A stretch of 64,000 bases of DNA from Cercophora sp. LCS_1 (GCA_036250225.1 JAPZLL010000023.1:496001-560000); one strand, 5' to 3'. Shown: positions 46,025-57,388, numbered from the stretch's first letter. Program-made: numbers and translations. The notes: generated by a model from the sequence alone, not told the origin.

Positions 46025-47601
46025 ATGCAAGCCTTTTCGGTTTTTGTTCGACGTCCTGTCATCCCACCAAGTAGTTTAGCTGCTTCAAGTCGACTTCAGA
46101 CCCTCTCCAGACATTTCTCCAAGACCAGACTCGCCATGGCGCCCGTTTCTAAGGAGACGGACTTTCTCGTCATCGGCGGAGGCAGCGGTGGCCTCGGGGC
46201 TGCGCGCGCCGCTAGTGCAAAGTATGGAATCAAGACTATGGTTGTCGAGGGTAGTAGGTTAGGAGGAACATGCGTCAATGTCGGGTATGTGCTTCTCCTG
46301 ATCCCTTGGTGCTCTCCTAGAGGTACTAACAATGCCGCAGCTGCGTCCCCAAAAAGGTCACATTCAACGCCGCCGCGATCGCCGAGACGATACACCAAGC
46401 CAAGTCTTACGGCTTCAATGTTCAAGAGACAGCCCCTTTCAGCTGGGACATCTTCAAGGAGAAGAGGGATGCCTACATCAAGCGGCTGAACGGGATCTAC
46501 GAGCGTAACCTGGCAAACGACAAGGTGGAATATGTCCACGGCTGGGCGAAGCTGACTTCCCCCAACTCGGTCGAGATTACACTGGACGACGGGACCAAGA
46601 CAACCGTCAATGCCAAGAAGATTGTTCTGGCCACCGGCGGTCGTCCAACTATCCCACCGGAGATTTCCGGCTCCGAGTACGGCATCAACAGCGACGGTTT
46701 CTTCGATATTGCCACGCTTCCCAAGAAGGTGGCGCTCGTCGGTGCCGGCTACATTGCTGTTGAGTTCGCTGGTATGTTCAACGCCCTGGGCGTCGAGACC
46801 CACCTGTTCATCCGCTATGATACCTTTCTCCGCCACTTCGACCCCATGGTTCAGGAGATAGTCACCAAGGAATACGAGCGCCTCGGGGTCCACGTTCACA
46901 AGCAGAGCAAACCCACCAAGATCGACAAGGACGAGAGCACGGGCAAGCTCACTGTTCACTTCACCGAGAAGGGTTCCGAGGGCTCTGTGTCTGATGTGGA
47001 CCACCTCATCTGGGCTGTTGGGCGCACACCGCAGACGGACAACGTTGGTATCGAAAGCACAGGCGTGAAGCTCAACGAGAAGGGCTACGTCGCCGTCGAC
47101 AAGTTCCAAAACACAAACGTCGAAAACATCTATGCGCTCGGGGACATCACCGGGCAAGTTGAGCTCACCCCTGTGGCCATTGCAGCAGGACGTAAGCTGT
47201 CGGCACGGCTCTTCGGGCCCGAGCAGTTCCGCACGGCGTACCTCGACTATGACAACATCCCATCTGTGGTGTTTGCCCACCCTGAGGTTGGTGCGATCGG
47301 ACTTACCGAGCCCCAAGCTATTGAAAAGTATGGGAAGGAGAACCTGAAGATTTACAAGACCAATTTCACCGCCATGTATTATGCCATGATGGACCCTGAG
47401 CACAAGGGCCCAACTGCTTACAAGCTCATCACTGTCGGGCCGGAGGAGAAGATTGTGGGAGTGCACATTTTGGGTCTGGGGAGCGGCGAGATGTTGCAGG
47501 GCTTTGGCGTTGCCGTCAAGATGGGCGCGACAAAGGCCGATTTCGACAATTGCGTGGCCATTCACCCTACGAGCGCAGAAGAGTTGGTAACCCTGAAGTA
47601 A
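46025..47601 (+). CDS. GLR1: Glutathione reductase
   Basis: FAD-dependent NADPH:GSSG oxidoreductase that maintains reduced glutathione. Exons 46025-46284 and 46341-47601 join inside the redox motif, restoring GGTCVNVGCVPKK (Cys83, Cys88); the protein has 506 residues. Also visible: FAD-binding GGGSGG (51-56), NADPH-binding VGAGYIAVEFAG, the ALGD motif and C-terminal HPTSAEE with the catalytic His-Glu pair. Residues 1-37 are basic and hydroxylated with no acidic residue, like a mitochondrial presequence. A second in-frame ATG (46136, GCCATGG context) would give the cytosolic form MAPVSKETDF. A TATA-like element lies 52 nt upstream. Fungal GLR1 is often controlled by an AP-1-like factor, but I saw no clear site. 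Confidence 0.97.
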
Positions 47602-48043
47602 GGTGTCAATTTGGTAGCGGATAATTTGACTGGGAATGATATCGGGCCAGTTTCATAGACGAGCTACAGCAAGCGCCAAATGCTTCATGAAAAGTTTAAT
47701 GCGACTCAAAACCATCACTTTGCCACCATTTTTGTCCAATTCATTGTCGTGATGCCCAATTTCACCCCCTGAATCATCCCCCGTTCTCGAACATCAAGTT
47801 GTAGCAGTAGCCTTACCTAATCATCTCCGGCGGTCCACAACCCACCCTCGCGCAGAAAGTCACACCACCAAGCGAATCCCGGCCAGCCGAAACCAAGCGT
47901 CACAGCTCCCGAATTTCCACCTCACCCAAGCAAAGAGCTCCAAACCACCCCCGTTCAACCCAAACGAACTCTCCACTCTCCAAGGTAACTCCGTCTCTAC
48001 TCAATTGACCGAAACATCAATTGACTTGTCTTGTCTCCCAAAG
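47602..48043. other. Intergenic and COX8 leader with possible 5'UTR intron
   Basis: A GTAACT donor at 47985 and an AAAG acceptor ending at 48043, immediately before the ATG, outline a possible 59-nt intron in the COX8 leader. No separate gene is seen. Confidence 0.4.
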
Positions 48044-48375
48044 ATGCTCGCCCGCGCTGCCATCCGCGCGGCTCCGCGCTCCGTCGCCCGCCGCGGCTTC
48101 CAGACCACTCGCGCCCAGCTCTCGTCGCCCTACCATTACCCCGAGGGTCCCCTGAACAATATCCCCTTTAACCCGCGCACCAAGTACTTTGCTTTCCGCT
48201 TCTGGGGGTTTATGGCTGTTGGGTTCGGCGCGCCGTTTGGTATTGCTGGTGCGTTATTATTCCTCTTGTTGAAGAAGATTCTGGGGAGATGATCTTCTTG
48301 GGAATGTGTGGAACTATTCTATTTGCTAACAGAGGGAAATTTATAGCCTGGCAGACGTATCGTCCTCGCTCTTAA
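48044..48375 (+). CDS. COX8: Cytochrome c oxidase subunit VIII (COX7c-like)
   Basis: Small inner-membrane subunit of respiratory complex IV. The spliced model 48044-48248 plus 48347-48375 gives 77 residues: an Arg/Ala presequence (MLARAAIRAAPRSVARRGF), a conserved PLNNIPFN region, and one membrane span, FRFWGFMAVGFGAPFGIAA, ending in WQTYRPRS. The ending matches the family's (A/V)WQxYK pattern, and the intron has a GCTAAC branch site. If the intron is retained, the frame stays open and gives 82 residues ending LLKKILGR (stop 48290-48292). The spliced form is preferred from family resemblance. Confidence 0.85.
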
Positions 48376-49102
48376 ATGGGGGGGTTCTTTGCGAGATTTG
48401 AGAGAGGGAGGATTGGGCTTGGGTTGTATGAAAGAGGGAGAACAGGGATAGATCCGGGGGTGCGGTTGGTTGTGTATATGGTACCGACGATAGATCATCA
48501 ACCTGATGTTTCTTTTTCTCTCTACCATGATTGAATTAGTGATGTGAATTGGGTGGGGGTGGAGTTGAAGATGGAGCTGAAGGGCGGTGGGAACTTGGGA
48601 TGCTGGGATGAGTTGGAATTGGGGCATGCTTTGGCGCTTTGCGTGGAAAGGGGCTGTCAGGTGTTTGCTTTACGGGTCTAGTAGGAGCTTCAACTGAACT
48701 GTTGTCGTTACGTAGGTTAAAGCTTTGGAGCAGAGGGTTTACCCTGGGATCCGAAAGAGTTTACGACTGTCAAACGCCATTGAGTGGGGGGAATAGGAAC
48801 TTCGACCGAAAATACAGAAAAAAAATCGTACTGCACACAGGAATTGGCCAGTTCCGGGTCAAGTTGTTGAACAGACTTCATCCTGGAGCTCGAAGCTCTT
48901 CAGTGACATATTGTGCACGGACCACGCATAGGTACGTTTCGACTGCGGCGACCTTGCCTCGTGGTTCACCCCTCCAACACCAACCAAGACCTGACCAACA
49001 AGTCGAGAGCCACACTTCGACCTGAGCTGGCGCTACACCACCACGGAATGTCCTGAAAGATCACGATAGCACCGCACTGCCTTGCGGCAACAGGGAACCA
49101 AG
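48376..49102. other. Intergenic between COX8 and SEC6
   Basis: 3' flank of COX8 and upstream region of SEC6. Nothing else recognised. Confidence 0.6.
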
Positions 49103-51358
49103 ATGGACGTGCCGCCGGTCAACCTGGCCGAGCTCCTGCGGCACCCCGACGACCTCGACAAGATCGCCGGTCTCAAGGCCGAGTTTACGCGCAAAAAGAC
49201 GGCCGTCGACTCCCAGCTGCGCAGCGGCCTGCGCGAACAGCTCGAAACCACCCAGTCCGGCATGAGCGGTCTCTCGGACGGCCAAAAGACGGTGCAGCAG
49301 ATAAAGGACGAGATGATGAAGATCGATAAGATATGCTCCGAGTCGCAGAACATGATCAAGGACTTTGCAACCATCAACTTGGTGTCGCAGGCCCACCGCA
49401 ACTTTGGTGCCGTCGAGACCATGCGCCGCAACCTCGACACCTTCAACGACCGTCTCAATGCCGTCCAGGACATGCTGCGCGAGGATGACGAGGACGCCGA
49501 GAACATGCCCAACCTGTTGGCCGTGCACTACGAGCTGACGCAGCTGCGCAATATTCGAGACGATGCGATCGAGCAAATACAGCGCGGCGACGATCCCAGC
49601 TTGCAGTCGACTTTGGAGTACTACTTTGAGCGCCTGGACGAGGCCATCGTCTTGTTCGACGACCACATCAATCTGATCGCTAGGAGTTTGGTCAGCTTGG
49701 TTACGGCAGATAACCCCGGCCTTGTTGTGCGGTTTGCCCTTATTATCGAAGCGGAGGAGAAGAGCGACCAGCGGGTTCTGGCGCTGCAGGAGGCGCTCAA
49801 GGACCACAAGGAGATCGCGACGCGGTTCCAGAGCATCACGGATGGGGCCAAGACGGTTAGGGGATACAAGGAGAAGTTCCTCGAGGCTGTCAGGGCGCAG
49901 GCTGAAGAGCAGTTTACAGAAAGCAGAGAACAGTTTCTCGGCGATCCTGGGTTATTAGAAAAGAATCTGAAATGGTTCTTCAACGACTTAAACGCCGTCA
50001 GGTTGGGTATGGTACAGCTCATGCCCAAAAAGTGGAAGATCTTCCGAACGTTCAGCGGCATCTACCACAACCTGATGCACGACTTTCTAGTCAAACTCAT
50101 CGACGACCCAGAAAGTACCTCGGCACACACGCTCGAGATCATCAGCTGGCCAGAAAAGTACTACCGCAAGATGACCAAACTCGGCCTGAAGCAGGAGGAG
50201 CTTACACCACATGTCATCGATAACCGCGAGACAGAACTTGTGCGCGACTTCCGTGCCCTCATCATCAAGTTCCTCGACGAATGGATCGACCGGATTTACA
50301 TTCAAGAACAAAAGGATTTTATCAACCGCAACGCCGAGGGCGCCAATCTGGATCAAGACGAGTATGGCTTCTTCCGCACCAAGAACCTGGTCGATCTATG
50401 GACCATGCTACGGGAGCAAGTCGATGCGGCCGCCAACTCCAAGCGCGCGGACGTGGTTGAGGGTGTCATTGACGCCATGATCCAGCGCCTGCGCACCCGC
50501 CAGCAAACCTGGCAAAAGATGCTCGAAGACGAAGCCTCGCGCTACGAAAGCGGCAAGGTCATCGAACTAGAAGGCTTCCAGCCGCTACAGGACTGGCTCG
50601 TCGCCACAGCAAATGACCAAATCGCCTGCATCGACGACGCCGAGGACGAAGGCCGCCTCGGCTACCTCTCCGACTTCCGCCGCAAGTTTAGCGAAATAGT
50701 CACAAGCACCTACCTGGAGCGCATCGACACCGATATTGCCACACTCCGCGACGGCTACGTCGATCTGAGCACATGGTGCATGACCAAGTTCGCCCAGCTC
50801 GTCTTTACCGTCGACTTTGTCGCCGTCATGCCCGAGTTTTTTACACCAAAATGGTATACCAGCACCGCCATGGCGCGCATGATCGCCACCTTTGAAGAAT
50901 ACGTCAGCGACTACAAACAAGTCCTGCACTTTTCCCTCGTCGACATTTTCGTCGAGATCTTTGCCGACGAGCTTCTCGTCCGCTATCTCTCGTCGGTGCG
51001 CAACAAGGGCGCCAAGTTTAGGCGGACAGATCCGATCGAGAACAAGATCATCGACGATCTGTCCACGGCCTTTGACTTCTTCCGTAGCCTTCCCAACGCA
51101 GAGGTCGGCAAGTCCATCATGGAGACGTGGCGCGTCACGGAGCCGTTCCTCCAGCTGTTGCTGGTGGAAAAGGAACGTGTGCCCGATGCGTTTGCCCAGT
51201 TCAAGACGGAGTATTGGGATTTGCAGATTAGCTGGGTCGAAGCGGTATTACGGTCAAGAGACGACTTTGAAAGAAGCATGCTCAATGCCGTCAAGGCGAG
51301 GGCAGCGCAGATGGATGTAGTCAGGGGTCCGGAGACCATCATGAGCAAGGTCAAGTGA
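49103..51358 (+). CDS. SEC6: Exocyst complex component SEC6
   Basis: Subunit of the octameric exocyst that tethers secretory vesicles at the plasma membrane, important at hyphal tips. The single intronless exon encodes 751 residues. The N-terminal coiled coil (about 10-110; LAELLRHPDDLDKIAGLKAEFTRKK) and the helical-bundle rods downstream (WPEKYYRKMTKLG, FIRDFRALIIKFLDEWID-like, QTWQKMLEDEASRYE, MARMIATFEEYVSDY) match fungal SEC6. The ATG at 49103 begins MDVPPVNLAELL; the frame upstream has only TTG. It is convergent with the Ima1-like gene. Confidence 0.95.
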   Translation: MDVPPVNLAELLRHPDDLDKIAGLKAEFTRKKTAVDSQLRSGLREQLETTQSGMSGLSDGQKTVQQIKDEMMKIDKICSESQNMIKDFATINLVSQAHRNFGAVETMRRNLDTFNDRLNAVQDMLREDDEDAENMPNLLAVHYELTQLRNIRDDAIEQIQRGDDPSLQSTLEYYFERLDEAIVLFDDHINLIARSLVSLVTADNPGLVVRFALIIEAEEKSDQRVLALQEALKDHKEIATRFQSITDGAKTVRGYKEKFLEAVRAQAEEQFTESREQFLGDPGLLEKNLKWFFNDLNAVRLGMVQLMPKKWKIFRTFSGIYHNLMHDFLVKLIDDPESTSAHTLEIISWPEKYYRKMTKLGLKQEELTPHVIDNRETELVRDFRALIIKFLDEWIDRIYIQEQKDFINRNAEGANLDQDEYGFFRTKNLVDLWTMLREQVDAAANSKRADVVEGVIDAMIQRLRTRQQTWQKMLEDEASRYESGKVIELEGFQPLQDWLVATANDQIACIDDAEDEGRLGYLSDFRRKFSEIVTSTYLERIDTDIATLRDGYVDLSTWCMTKFAQLVFTVDFVAVMPEFFTPKWYTSTAMARMIATFEEYVSDYKQVLHFSLVDIFVEIFADELLVRYLSSVRNKGAKFRRTDPIENKIIDDLSTAFDFFRSLPNAEVGKSIMETWRVTEPFLQLLLVEKERVPDAFAQFKTEYWDLQISWVEAVLRSRDDFERSMLNAVKARAAQMDVVRGPETIMSKVK

Positions 51359-51772
51359 TGAAGGTAGCAGCTGCATAATTGGTGGTTTGGTTTTTTTTAT
51401 TTATAGCAAGGCAAGCAGGGCGATTCGCGCGGAGTTTGTGGTGTTTTGGCATATATACTACAAGTTTCTTATTTCTCGGGTTCACACGGGGCAATCTATG
51501 TTCGTGTTTAGATCAGAGAGAGAAGAAAAAAAATGCGGTTCCTCCAGGTTTATATGTGTATCGTATTGTATTGTACACCCACTTCCTGAAAAAAATGTTC
51601 TACAATGCCTCTATGTCCGTTTGTTCAGGTTCGTTCTGATTCTTCCTCGCCCCAATCCTAAACTCCGTTTCATGTGACTTGCCCTCCCGTTATTATAAGC
51701 ACACCAAAAACAAGTCGTAAAAGACGTTGAGAGTCATGAATCCATCATTAAGCTTAGAAACCCAGAACTAGT
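51359..51772. other. Intergenic between convergent SEC6 and IMA1
   Basis: AT-rich 3' flanks with several poly-T/A stretches; no other feature. Confidence 0.6.
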
Positions 51773-53510
51773 CTAGTCCTTCTTGCTACCGCCGCCAGAC
51801 AAGAAGCCAAACCACCCCCGTTTCTCCCGCTCTTCTCTCTCACGCTCCTCTTGACTGAGACTGAAGCTCTGTCCAAACATGTCGCTCAGCGAGTTTCGCG
51901 GGTCGGTCTCCCCGCCAGGTGGGAAAAACTTGGGTTGGCGAAACTCCCAGCCTCTTGACGGCTCCTCCGCCTCCTGGCTCTGTTGCTGTTGCTGTATCCT
52001 CGGTTGTTGTTCTTTCTGCTGCTGTCCGAACCCGAATGCCTTTGGCCCGGAAACCTTGCGCTCCCTGGACTGTCCGCCGATGGGCTTGAAAGCGAGGTGA
52101 GCGGGCGGTACCGGCGCCGGAGGGATTTTGGCCCAGAAGGCGTTGGTGCGCTGCTGCTGCTGCTGCTGCTTGGATGGCTCGGTAAAGGCGTTGAAGGCGC
52201 GGTGTCGGGATACTGTGGGCGACCACTCCATCTCTTCGGGGTACTGGACCGGCGGGGCGTTGAGGTTGAGGCCGTTGAGATCGACTGAGTCGCGGCGCGT
52301 ATTTTGGAGAGCGGTACGAGCGAGGTTGGGCTGCGGTGCGCGGGGCATGAAGAGGTTGTCGCCGTCGGGAATGACGGGGCTTGGGGGGCGGAGAGGGTCG
52401 GGTGGTGAAGTGGAAATCTCGTCGAGAAGTTCAGAGAGAGATTTCTTCTCGTCTGGTTTGGGGGTGTTGGGTCGCGGCGACTGATGAGATAGGAGGGGCT
52501 GCTTCGTGGGTTGGAAAAGAGGCGCCATGTCGATGCGGATAGCGCGGCGGGAGAGGAGGACGATCTTGGTGGGTTAGTGTGTGGATGGAAAGCGGGAGGT
52601 AGGATGGGCTTACAAGCAAGGTGAAGGCCGCTGTGAAAGCGTGACCTGCTAACTGCATATTAAACAGCTTTGGGTCTGGGAAGGTCAAGGACTCGGACTT
52701 CGGGAGTAGCACTCTCACGGTAACGGTAATGATCTGGTATAGGTACCAGCTTGGCACACCGTTGATGTGCTTCGTGAAGCCGCGAACGACTTGCGGGAAG
52801 TGCGGATTCCACCATGAACCAAGTATGGTCAACCATATGCTCCATCTCATTAGCCGCTCCGGTTCTAGGAGGAATCTCAGCAGAGGAGAACCGCCACTAG
52901 ACTCTGCATACAGCATCTCCAGAAGAGTAACATGCCAACCGAGCTGGAGAAAGAGTGCGCCAACCCAGAGCCAACGCCCTGCCATGTCAAAGAAGTCCAG
53001 CCAACTCCGACCCTTGACCTGCTTCCTAGCCGTGGAGCTCCTCTCGATCATGCGGCGCAAGACATCTGTCTTGGCGGTATAGGCGGCCTGTTCCAGACGC
53101 TGCCGCACCTTGGGCTCGCACTCGGCGCATATTTGCGGGTATTGTTTCTCTTGGTTATTGCGGAAGCGGTAGTAGTCCTTCTCCAACTTTTCGTATTCGG
53201 GGTCGTCCGGGTCGGGCAGGTACTGGGCTAGCGATGCGCGCAGCAGGTGTTGGTTCCTGATGCACTTGTCGCAAAAGATTGCGCCGGTGGGACTCGAGGG
53301 CGGCGACATGGCGCGCGACACCGCGTACTTAGCGGGCGTCGCCTCCTTATCGGTCGCAACGGGGGGATCGGTGATGTCGCCATTGTGGTCAAGGTAGTTG
53401 GTTGCTTCGCAACTTGGACAATCGAATTGCCGGGTCTTGCCGTCATAGGGTGCTGACTGCTTCCGCCCGCAGTAAAAGCAAGAGAGGTATCGAGTCCGGA
53501 GTCGAGCCAT
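51773..53510 (-). CDS. IMA1: Ima1/Samp1-like inner nuclear membrane protein
   Basis: Inner nuclear envelope protein whose fission yeast homologue couples heterochromatin to the cytoskeleton. Exons 52614-53510 and 51773-52564 join in phase 0 (AFTLL/IVLLSRR) to 562 residues. The N-terminal Ima1 domain is recognisable by paired zinc-binding Cys (CFYCGRKQ, CPSC at about 31-34, CDKC, CAEC) and ELEKDYYRFRNNQEKQYPQ-like text. Hydrophobic spans follow at about 170-195, 215-232, 248-268 and 285-305. The C-terminal region is hydrophilic and glutamine-rich (QQQQQQ near 390, QQQKEQQPRIQQQQQ). Ending in FGFLSGGGSKKD, it looks disordered. The start ATG at 53510 gives MARLRTRYLSCFYCG, as in homologues. Confidence 0.88.
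52151..52168 (-). repeat. CTG/CAG triplet run in the IMA1 coding sequence
   Basis: Six CTG units on the plus strand (CAG codons on the coding strand) encode part of a glutamine run. This type of tract varies readily in length. Confidence 0.85.
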
Positions 53511-54698
53511 TTTGCAGGTTGCTGCGTGCCTCTAATCGAGTCTTTGCATTGTGTATCCAGATCTTTTTTTTTTTTTTTTTATGTGTATGGACAATATCGG
53601 CGCCCAACAGGAGCGACTCGGCGGGTGGAAAGCTTGGAAGGTAGAGAGGAGATTCTGCCGGGCGGTCGTGATTTTCCAGAGCTCACTCGCAGCCCCTGGG
53701 TGGTCTTGCCGCTGTGCTGAAAAACAAGGCGCTCCACCGATGTCATTGGGTGTGACGAAAAGTGGGTCATTCAGCCGCCTCCAGGGGAACGCGCAGGGGC
53801 CAGATGATCTGCCAAGAGCCAACGCCCCCAAAGCACTGATGGAACACCGGTACGTACCGAACCTAACAAGCTCTCTCAAATCAGAATACCTTCGGTCGTC
53901 ATTCTTGTCAACACGAATTTGAGATTGGCTTCCAGCCAGCCTTCGTTCTATCAAGCCTGAAGTTTCGGCGACATCAGTACATTCTAGCCTGCGGCATTCC
54001 TGTTTTTTTTTCGTTACCACTCTTTCAGGCATTGAAGCCAGATTTCCTGAACAGTTGAGACTCCCCGACAGCCTGAGCAGGCGCTTCCGACGACAATCTC
54101 TCCACGCTGGATATCACGCTCGCTCATGTTTCTGCTTCTAATCACTCGTTCTGATTCAAAGTCGCCCAGTTTTCGGTAGGAAATAATTTTGTTATTGCTA
54201 CATTCTTCAAACTCAACCACTAACACAACCACAGTCTGCCTACAATCAAAGTTGCTCACTACTGAGGCTATTCCCAATTCCAGTTATCCAGGCAGAGTTT
54301 CTGTCATAGGATATCTGGAATTCCCCTTGAATTTGGTCACTAGGGCGACCTTGATTCTGGAAGGCTTACGATTTACCCCTATTTTGGCTTTGTTTACTTT
54401 CGGCCCCTTTCCAAGTCGAGCCAAACACCAACCACACCATCGCATTTGCTTCTGCAGCACCCCTTCAGCAGCACCGCTCAACCGTCACCGCATAGTCGTT
54501 GATGATAACATCCCTGCTCTGAACTTTACCAAACCTCCCAGCGAAGACGAAAACTCTCCCTCCGTCACTGCAACCTCTGGCCCCATTGGCCCGGATACAG
54601 CAGAAGTTTCACTCAGTAGTAGCCACCAACAGGCGCCCTCGCCTAATAAAAGCTCTTCCACACGGCGACCTTCGCAACCAAGTGGCCAAACCGACAAG
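53511..54698. other. Divergent intergenic region IMA1/ALG14
   Basis: Contains a run of 17 T (53564-53580). An open frame without any ATG (from about 54189) reads continuously into ALG14. Otherwise nothing is supported. Confidence 0.5.
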
Positions 54699-55779
54699 AT
54701 GCTGCTGGGAACCTTCCAAGTATTCGGTGAAGGTTGCTTCACAGTATCTCTCTTCTTCTGGCTTTTCGCGTTCTTCGGAGCAGTCTTTATCGTCTTCGTT
54801 GTTTCTCTCTCCTGGCTCATCGCTAGCGCAGCCGTTTTCGGTGGTCTCATTGTTGTAAGTGGGTTTAGTTACATCTACGGCTTGCTTCTGAGCTGAGCCG
54901 AAGAGAACAGCATACTGACTGAAGCAGCTCCGCCATTTTCAGGTCAAGGGCATACGATATCTCAGCGCTTCCAACTGGTTATCTCGCCCTGACCCAAATG
55001 CCCCAGGACCAGACCTCAGCAAGGTTCCGGCTGTCTACTTCCTCTACGTCATGGGCTCTGGTGGCCACAGCGCTGAGATGATCGAAACGGTGAAGCAAAA
55101 ATTCCGTGGATACAAGAACCAGCATCGCCGATACGTTGTTACATCAGGAGATAAGAGCTCCCAAGATATGATTCTTCGACTGGTATGTGATACCCGGTGT
55201 CCGTTTGCTTCACATTGCTTTACATTCCTTTCGTCTCATGTTGTCTTGAAAACTACTTGTAAATGTAATATGTACCTATGCATGCTCTAATAGCTCATGT
55301 AGGAAGCGCAAATTGCGGATGCGTACCCCAACGGAGGAGCCGGCACTTTTGATGTGTTTGCGGTCAAGCGGGCCCGAGCCGTGCACCAGTCTCTCCTGAC
55401 TTCCCCGTATACTTGTCTGATCGCAGCGATGCACGCCGCCAACGCGCTCACGCGGGCGCCCAACGAGCGGCCGGCCCGGAGGTTCGGTACGGAGTTCAAG
55501 TACCCGCACGTAATCGTGACCAACGGGCCGGCCACCGGCTTCATTATCGGACTGGTAGCCCACGTGCTAAAGGTCTTTTTCTTTGCGCCGCAGAACCGCC
55601 TTAAGACGGTGTACATCGAGTCCTGGGCCAGGACAGAGACCTTGAGTCTTACTGGCAAGCTATTCCTGTGGACGGGAATCGCCAACGTGTTTGGCGTCCA
55701 GCACCAGGACCTGGCAAGGGCCATCCCCGGCGCTGAGTATGTCGGACAAGTCACAGGCAGGTTGACGCCCGTAGGTTAG
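54699..55779 (+). CDS. ALG14: UDP-GlcNAc transferase membrane subunit ALG14
   Basis: ER membrane anchor that recruits the catalytic subunit Alg13 and helps bind the dolichol acceptor for the second GlcNAc of the N-glycan precursor. Exons 54699-54854, 54943-55182 and 55303-55779 give 290 residues. The N-terminus has strong hydrophobic spans (about 9-50). The family signature VMGSGGHSAEM follows, then RYVVTSGDKSSQ, PHVIVTNGPATG and VYIESWARTETLSLTGK; the C-terminus LARAIPGAEYVGQV fits the segment that contacts Alg13. The 120-nt second intron is longer than average here. It is the first ATG in its frame. Confidence 0.95.
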
Positions 55780-56126
55780 GGACCACCGCTTCCTTCCTAC
55801 GTGCGGGTGCCCTACAAACCGCGTGATGAATACGAGTAACATATGTGAACCCAGTAGGTACAGTGGGTCAAGAATGATGCAATAGTTCGGGAAGCAGTTC
55901 AAGGGCGTTGGGGCCGGGAGTCATGGCGTTTTAAGGGGTATGATACCAAGGTACGGGCATTGTCCGGGGGCAGCTACAGAGGAAGAATTGGCGTTCACGG
56001 TTGAGTTTACATTTTGTTTATGGTACATTTCAGGTGTCTATGCCTATGGTACATGAATACAAGTGGTTGAATCCGGCAATACCAGCGGATAGCCACGCAT
56101 CTTCTCCTGTTGTATCAGCGACGCGA
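55780..56126. other. Intergenic between convergent ALG14 and mS23
   Basis: 3' flanks; nothing further recognised. Confidence 0.6.
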
Positions 56127-56941
56127 TCATGCAGGCACTGTTTCTGGTGTCGCCGCCATATCCCCAGGCATCGGTGTCTCCTCCTCGACCGGCGCCGCGC
56201 CTGTCGTATCAGCGTCCAGAGCCTGGATCCTGGAAATCTCATCCGTCGCCCAGCTCTTCCAGCGCTCGTACTGCATATCCTCAAGCTGCATACCAACCTG
56301 TATATACGTCTTGCCAAAGTAACCGCCCACCACGCTGGCCTCCTCGACCGCTATCCTCCGCTCAATGTCCTCCCGGTGCCTCAGTGCGTAGAACTCTTTC
56401 CGCGCAATATCATACGCCTTTTCCTTGGTCAATCCCTGGTTCTCCATCAACCACAGCTGCCTCTGAACCACACTAACCAAACCGTTAGTCCCCTTTGCTC
56501 GGCCAATATATCGAATCGGCGTGAAAAAAGAACTCACCACTCGCCACTCAGCTGCATCCCAGGCTGTCGAACTCCCGTGCTCCAGTCCGCATACCGCGCA
56601 TCCATACCGTCCAGCTCAAAGATGTTCCGTGGCCTAGCCAACTCCCACGGGTGATCACGGAAAAACGTTCGTCGGAGCTCATCTTCGGGATACACGAGCT
56701 TCTTGGGCTGGAACAGCTTGCGGGGCCGGCGTGCGCGCGGGTCGATGGGCGTGTGTTGATGCGGGATCGGTCGGGTGAGGATCTCGGAGGGCGGCACCTG
56801 CTCGACGGCCTTGACCCAGGCCGGCGGTGGTGGGTTGGGTCGTGATTCGGCACCAGCCCTCCCCCTTTGAACGTGAAGCTGAACGCCGGCGAACTCGCGC
56901 GCCGTCTGCAGGATCCGCGCTGCGCGGAAGTTGCGGCCCAT
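56127..56941 (-). CDS. RSM25: Mitochondrial small-subunit ribosomal protein mS23 (Rsm25)
   Basis: Component of the mitochondrial ribosome small subunit. Exons 56538-56941 and 56127-56472 join (LSGEC/VVQRQLWLMENQGL) to 249 residues. Recognisable segments are an N-terminal GRNFRAARILQTAREF, a conserved RRTFFRDHPWELARPRNIFE and the acidic-basic helix KAYDIARKEFYALRHREDIERRIAVEEA. This order matches fungal mS23. A Thr/Pro/Glu tail of about 30 residues is not conserved. Its start is divergent from the PPR gene, with 447 bp between them. Confidence 0.9.
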
Positions 56942-57388
56942 TGTGAACTGGCTTGCTGTTTTGGTTGACGCCCGAGCTGGCTATCACGAACGAGGCCCTC
57001 CGGTTTTCGAGGCGTCGAGTTTGGGTCCGATGTTTCGACTTTAAAAGTGGAGCCTCTGCCGTTCGGGTTCCCAAGCAGTGGATAGGTCAATTGGGTGGCT
57101 ACGGTATTTTCTGGGGCAGTTTTTTTTTGTAGCGGCAGAATTTTTGTCATCCCCTCTCACCAAGCCAAGTCATTGATTGACAGGGGTCGGGAAAGCTCAG
57201 ACACAATCGCGATAAGCGGGACGGTTCAATCCCCTGGGCGACTTTTTTCGAGGTTGTTCAATTCAAGATCCATCCAACACCCCAGCGACAAGCTGCCATT
57301 CTCGCACCCCCCCGACAATCCAATCAATCCTGCCGGGGCAGTTACGAGGCTGGGCTGTCGGCAGGGCCAACATGGTTGACGACAGCTC
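56942..57388. promoter_or_regulatory. Bidirectional promoter region mS23/PPR
   Basis: 447 bp separate the two start codons, the only space available for both promoters. I see no canonical TATA box. There is an A8-type run on the minus strand near 57121-57128. Confidence 0.45.

Noticed and set aside
46096..47565. 489-codon minus-strand open frame antisense to GLR1
   Set aside because: A shadow of glutathione reductase with no independent start or splice evidence.
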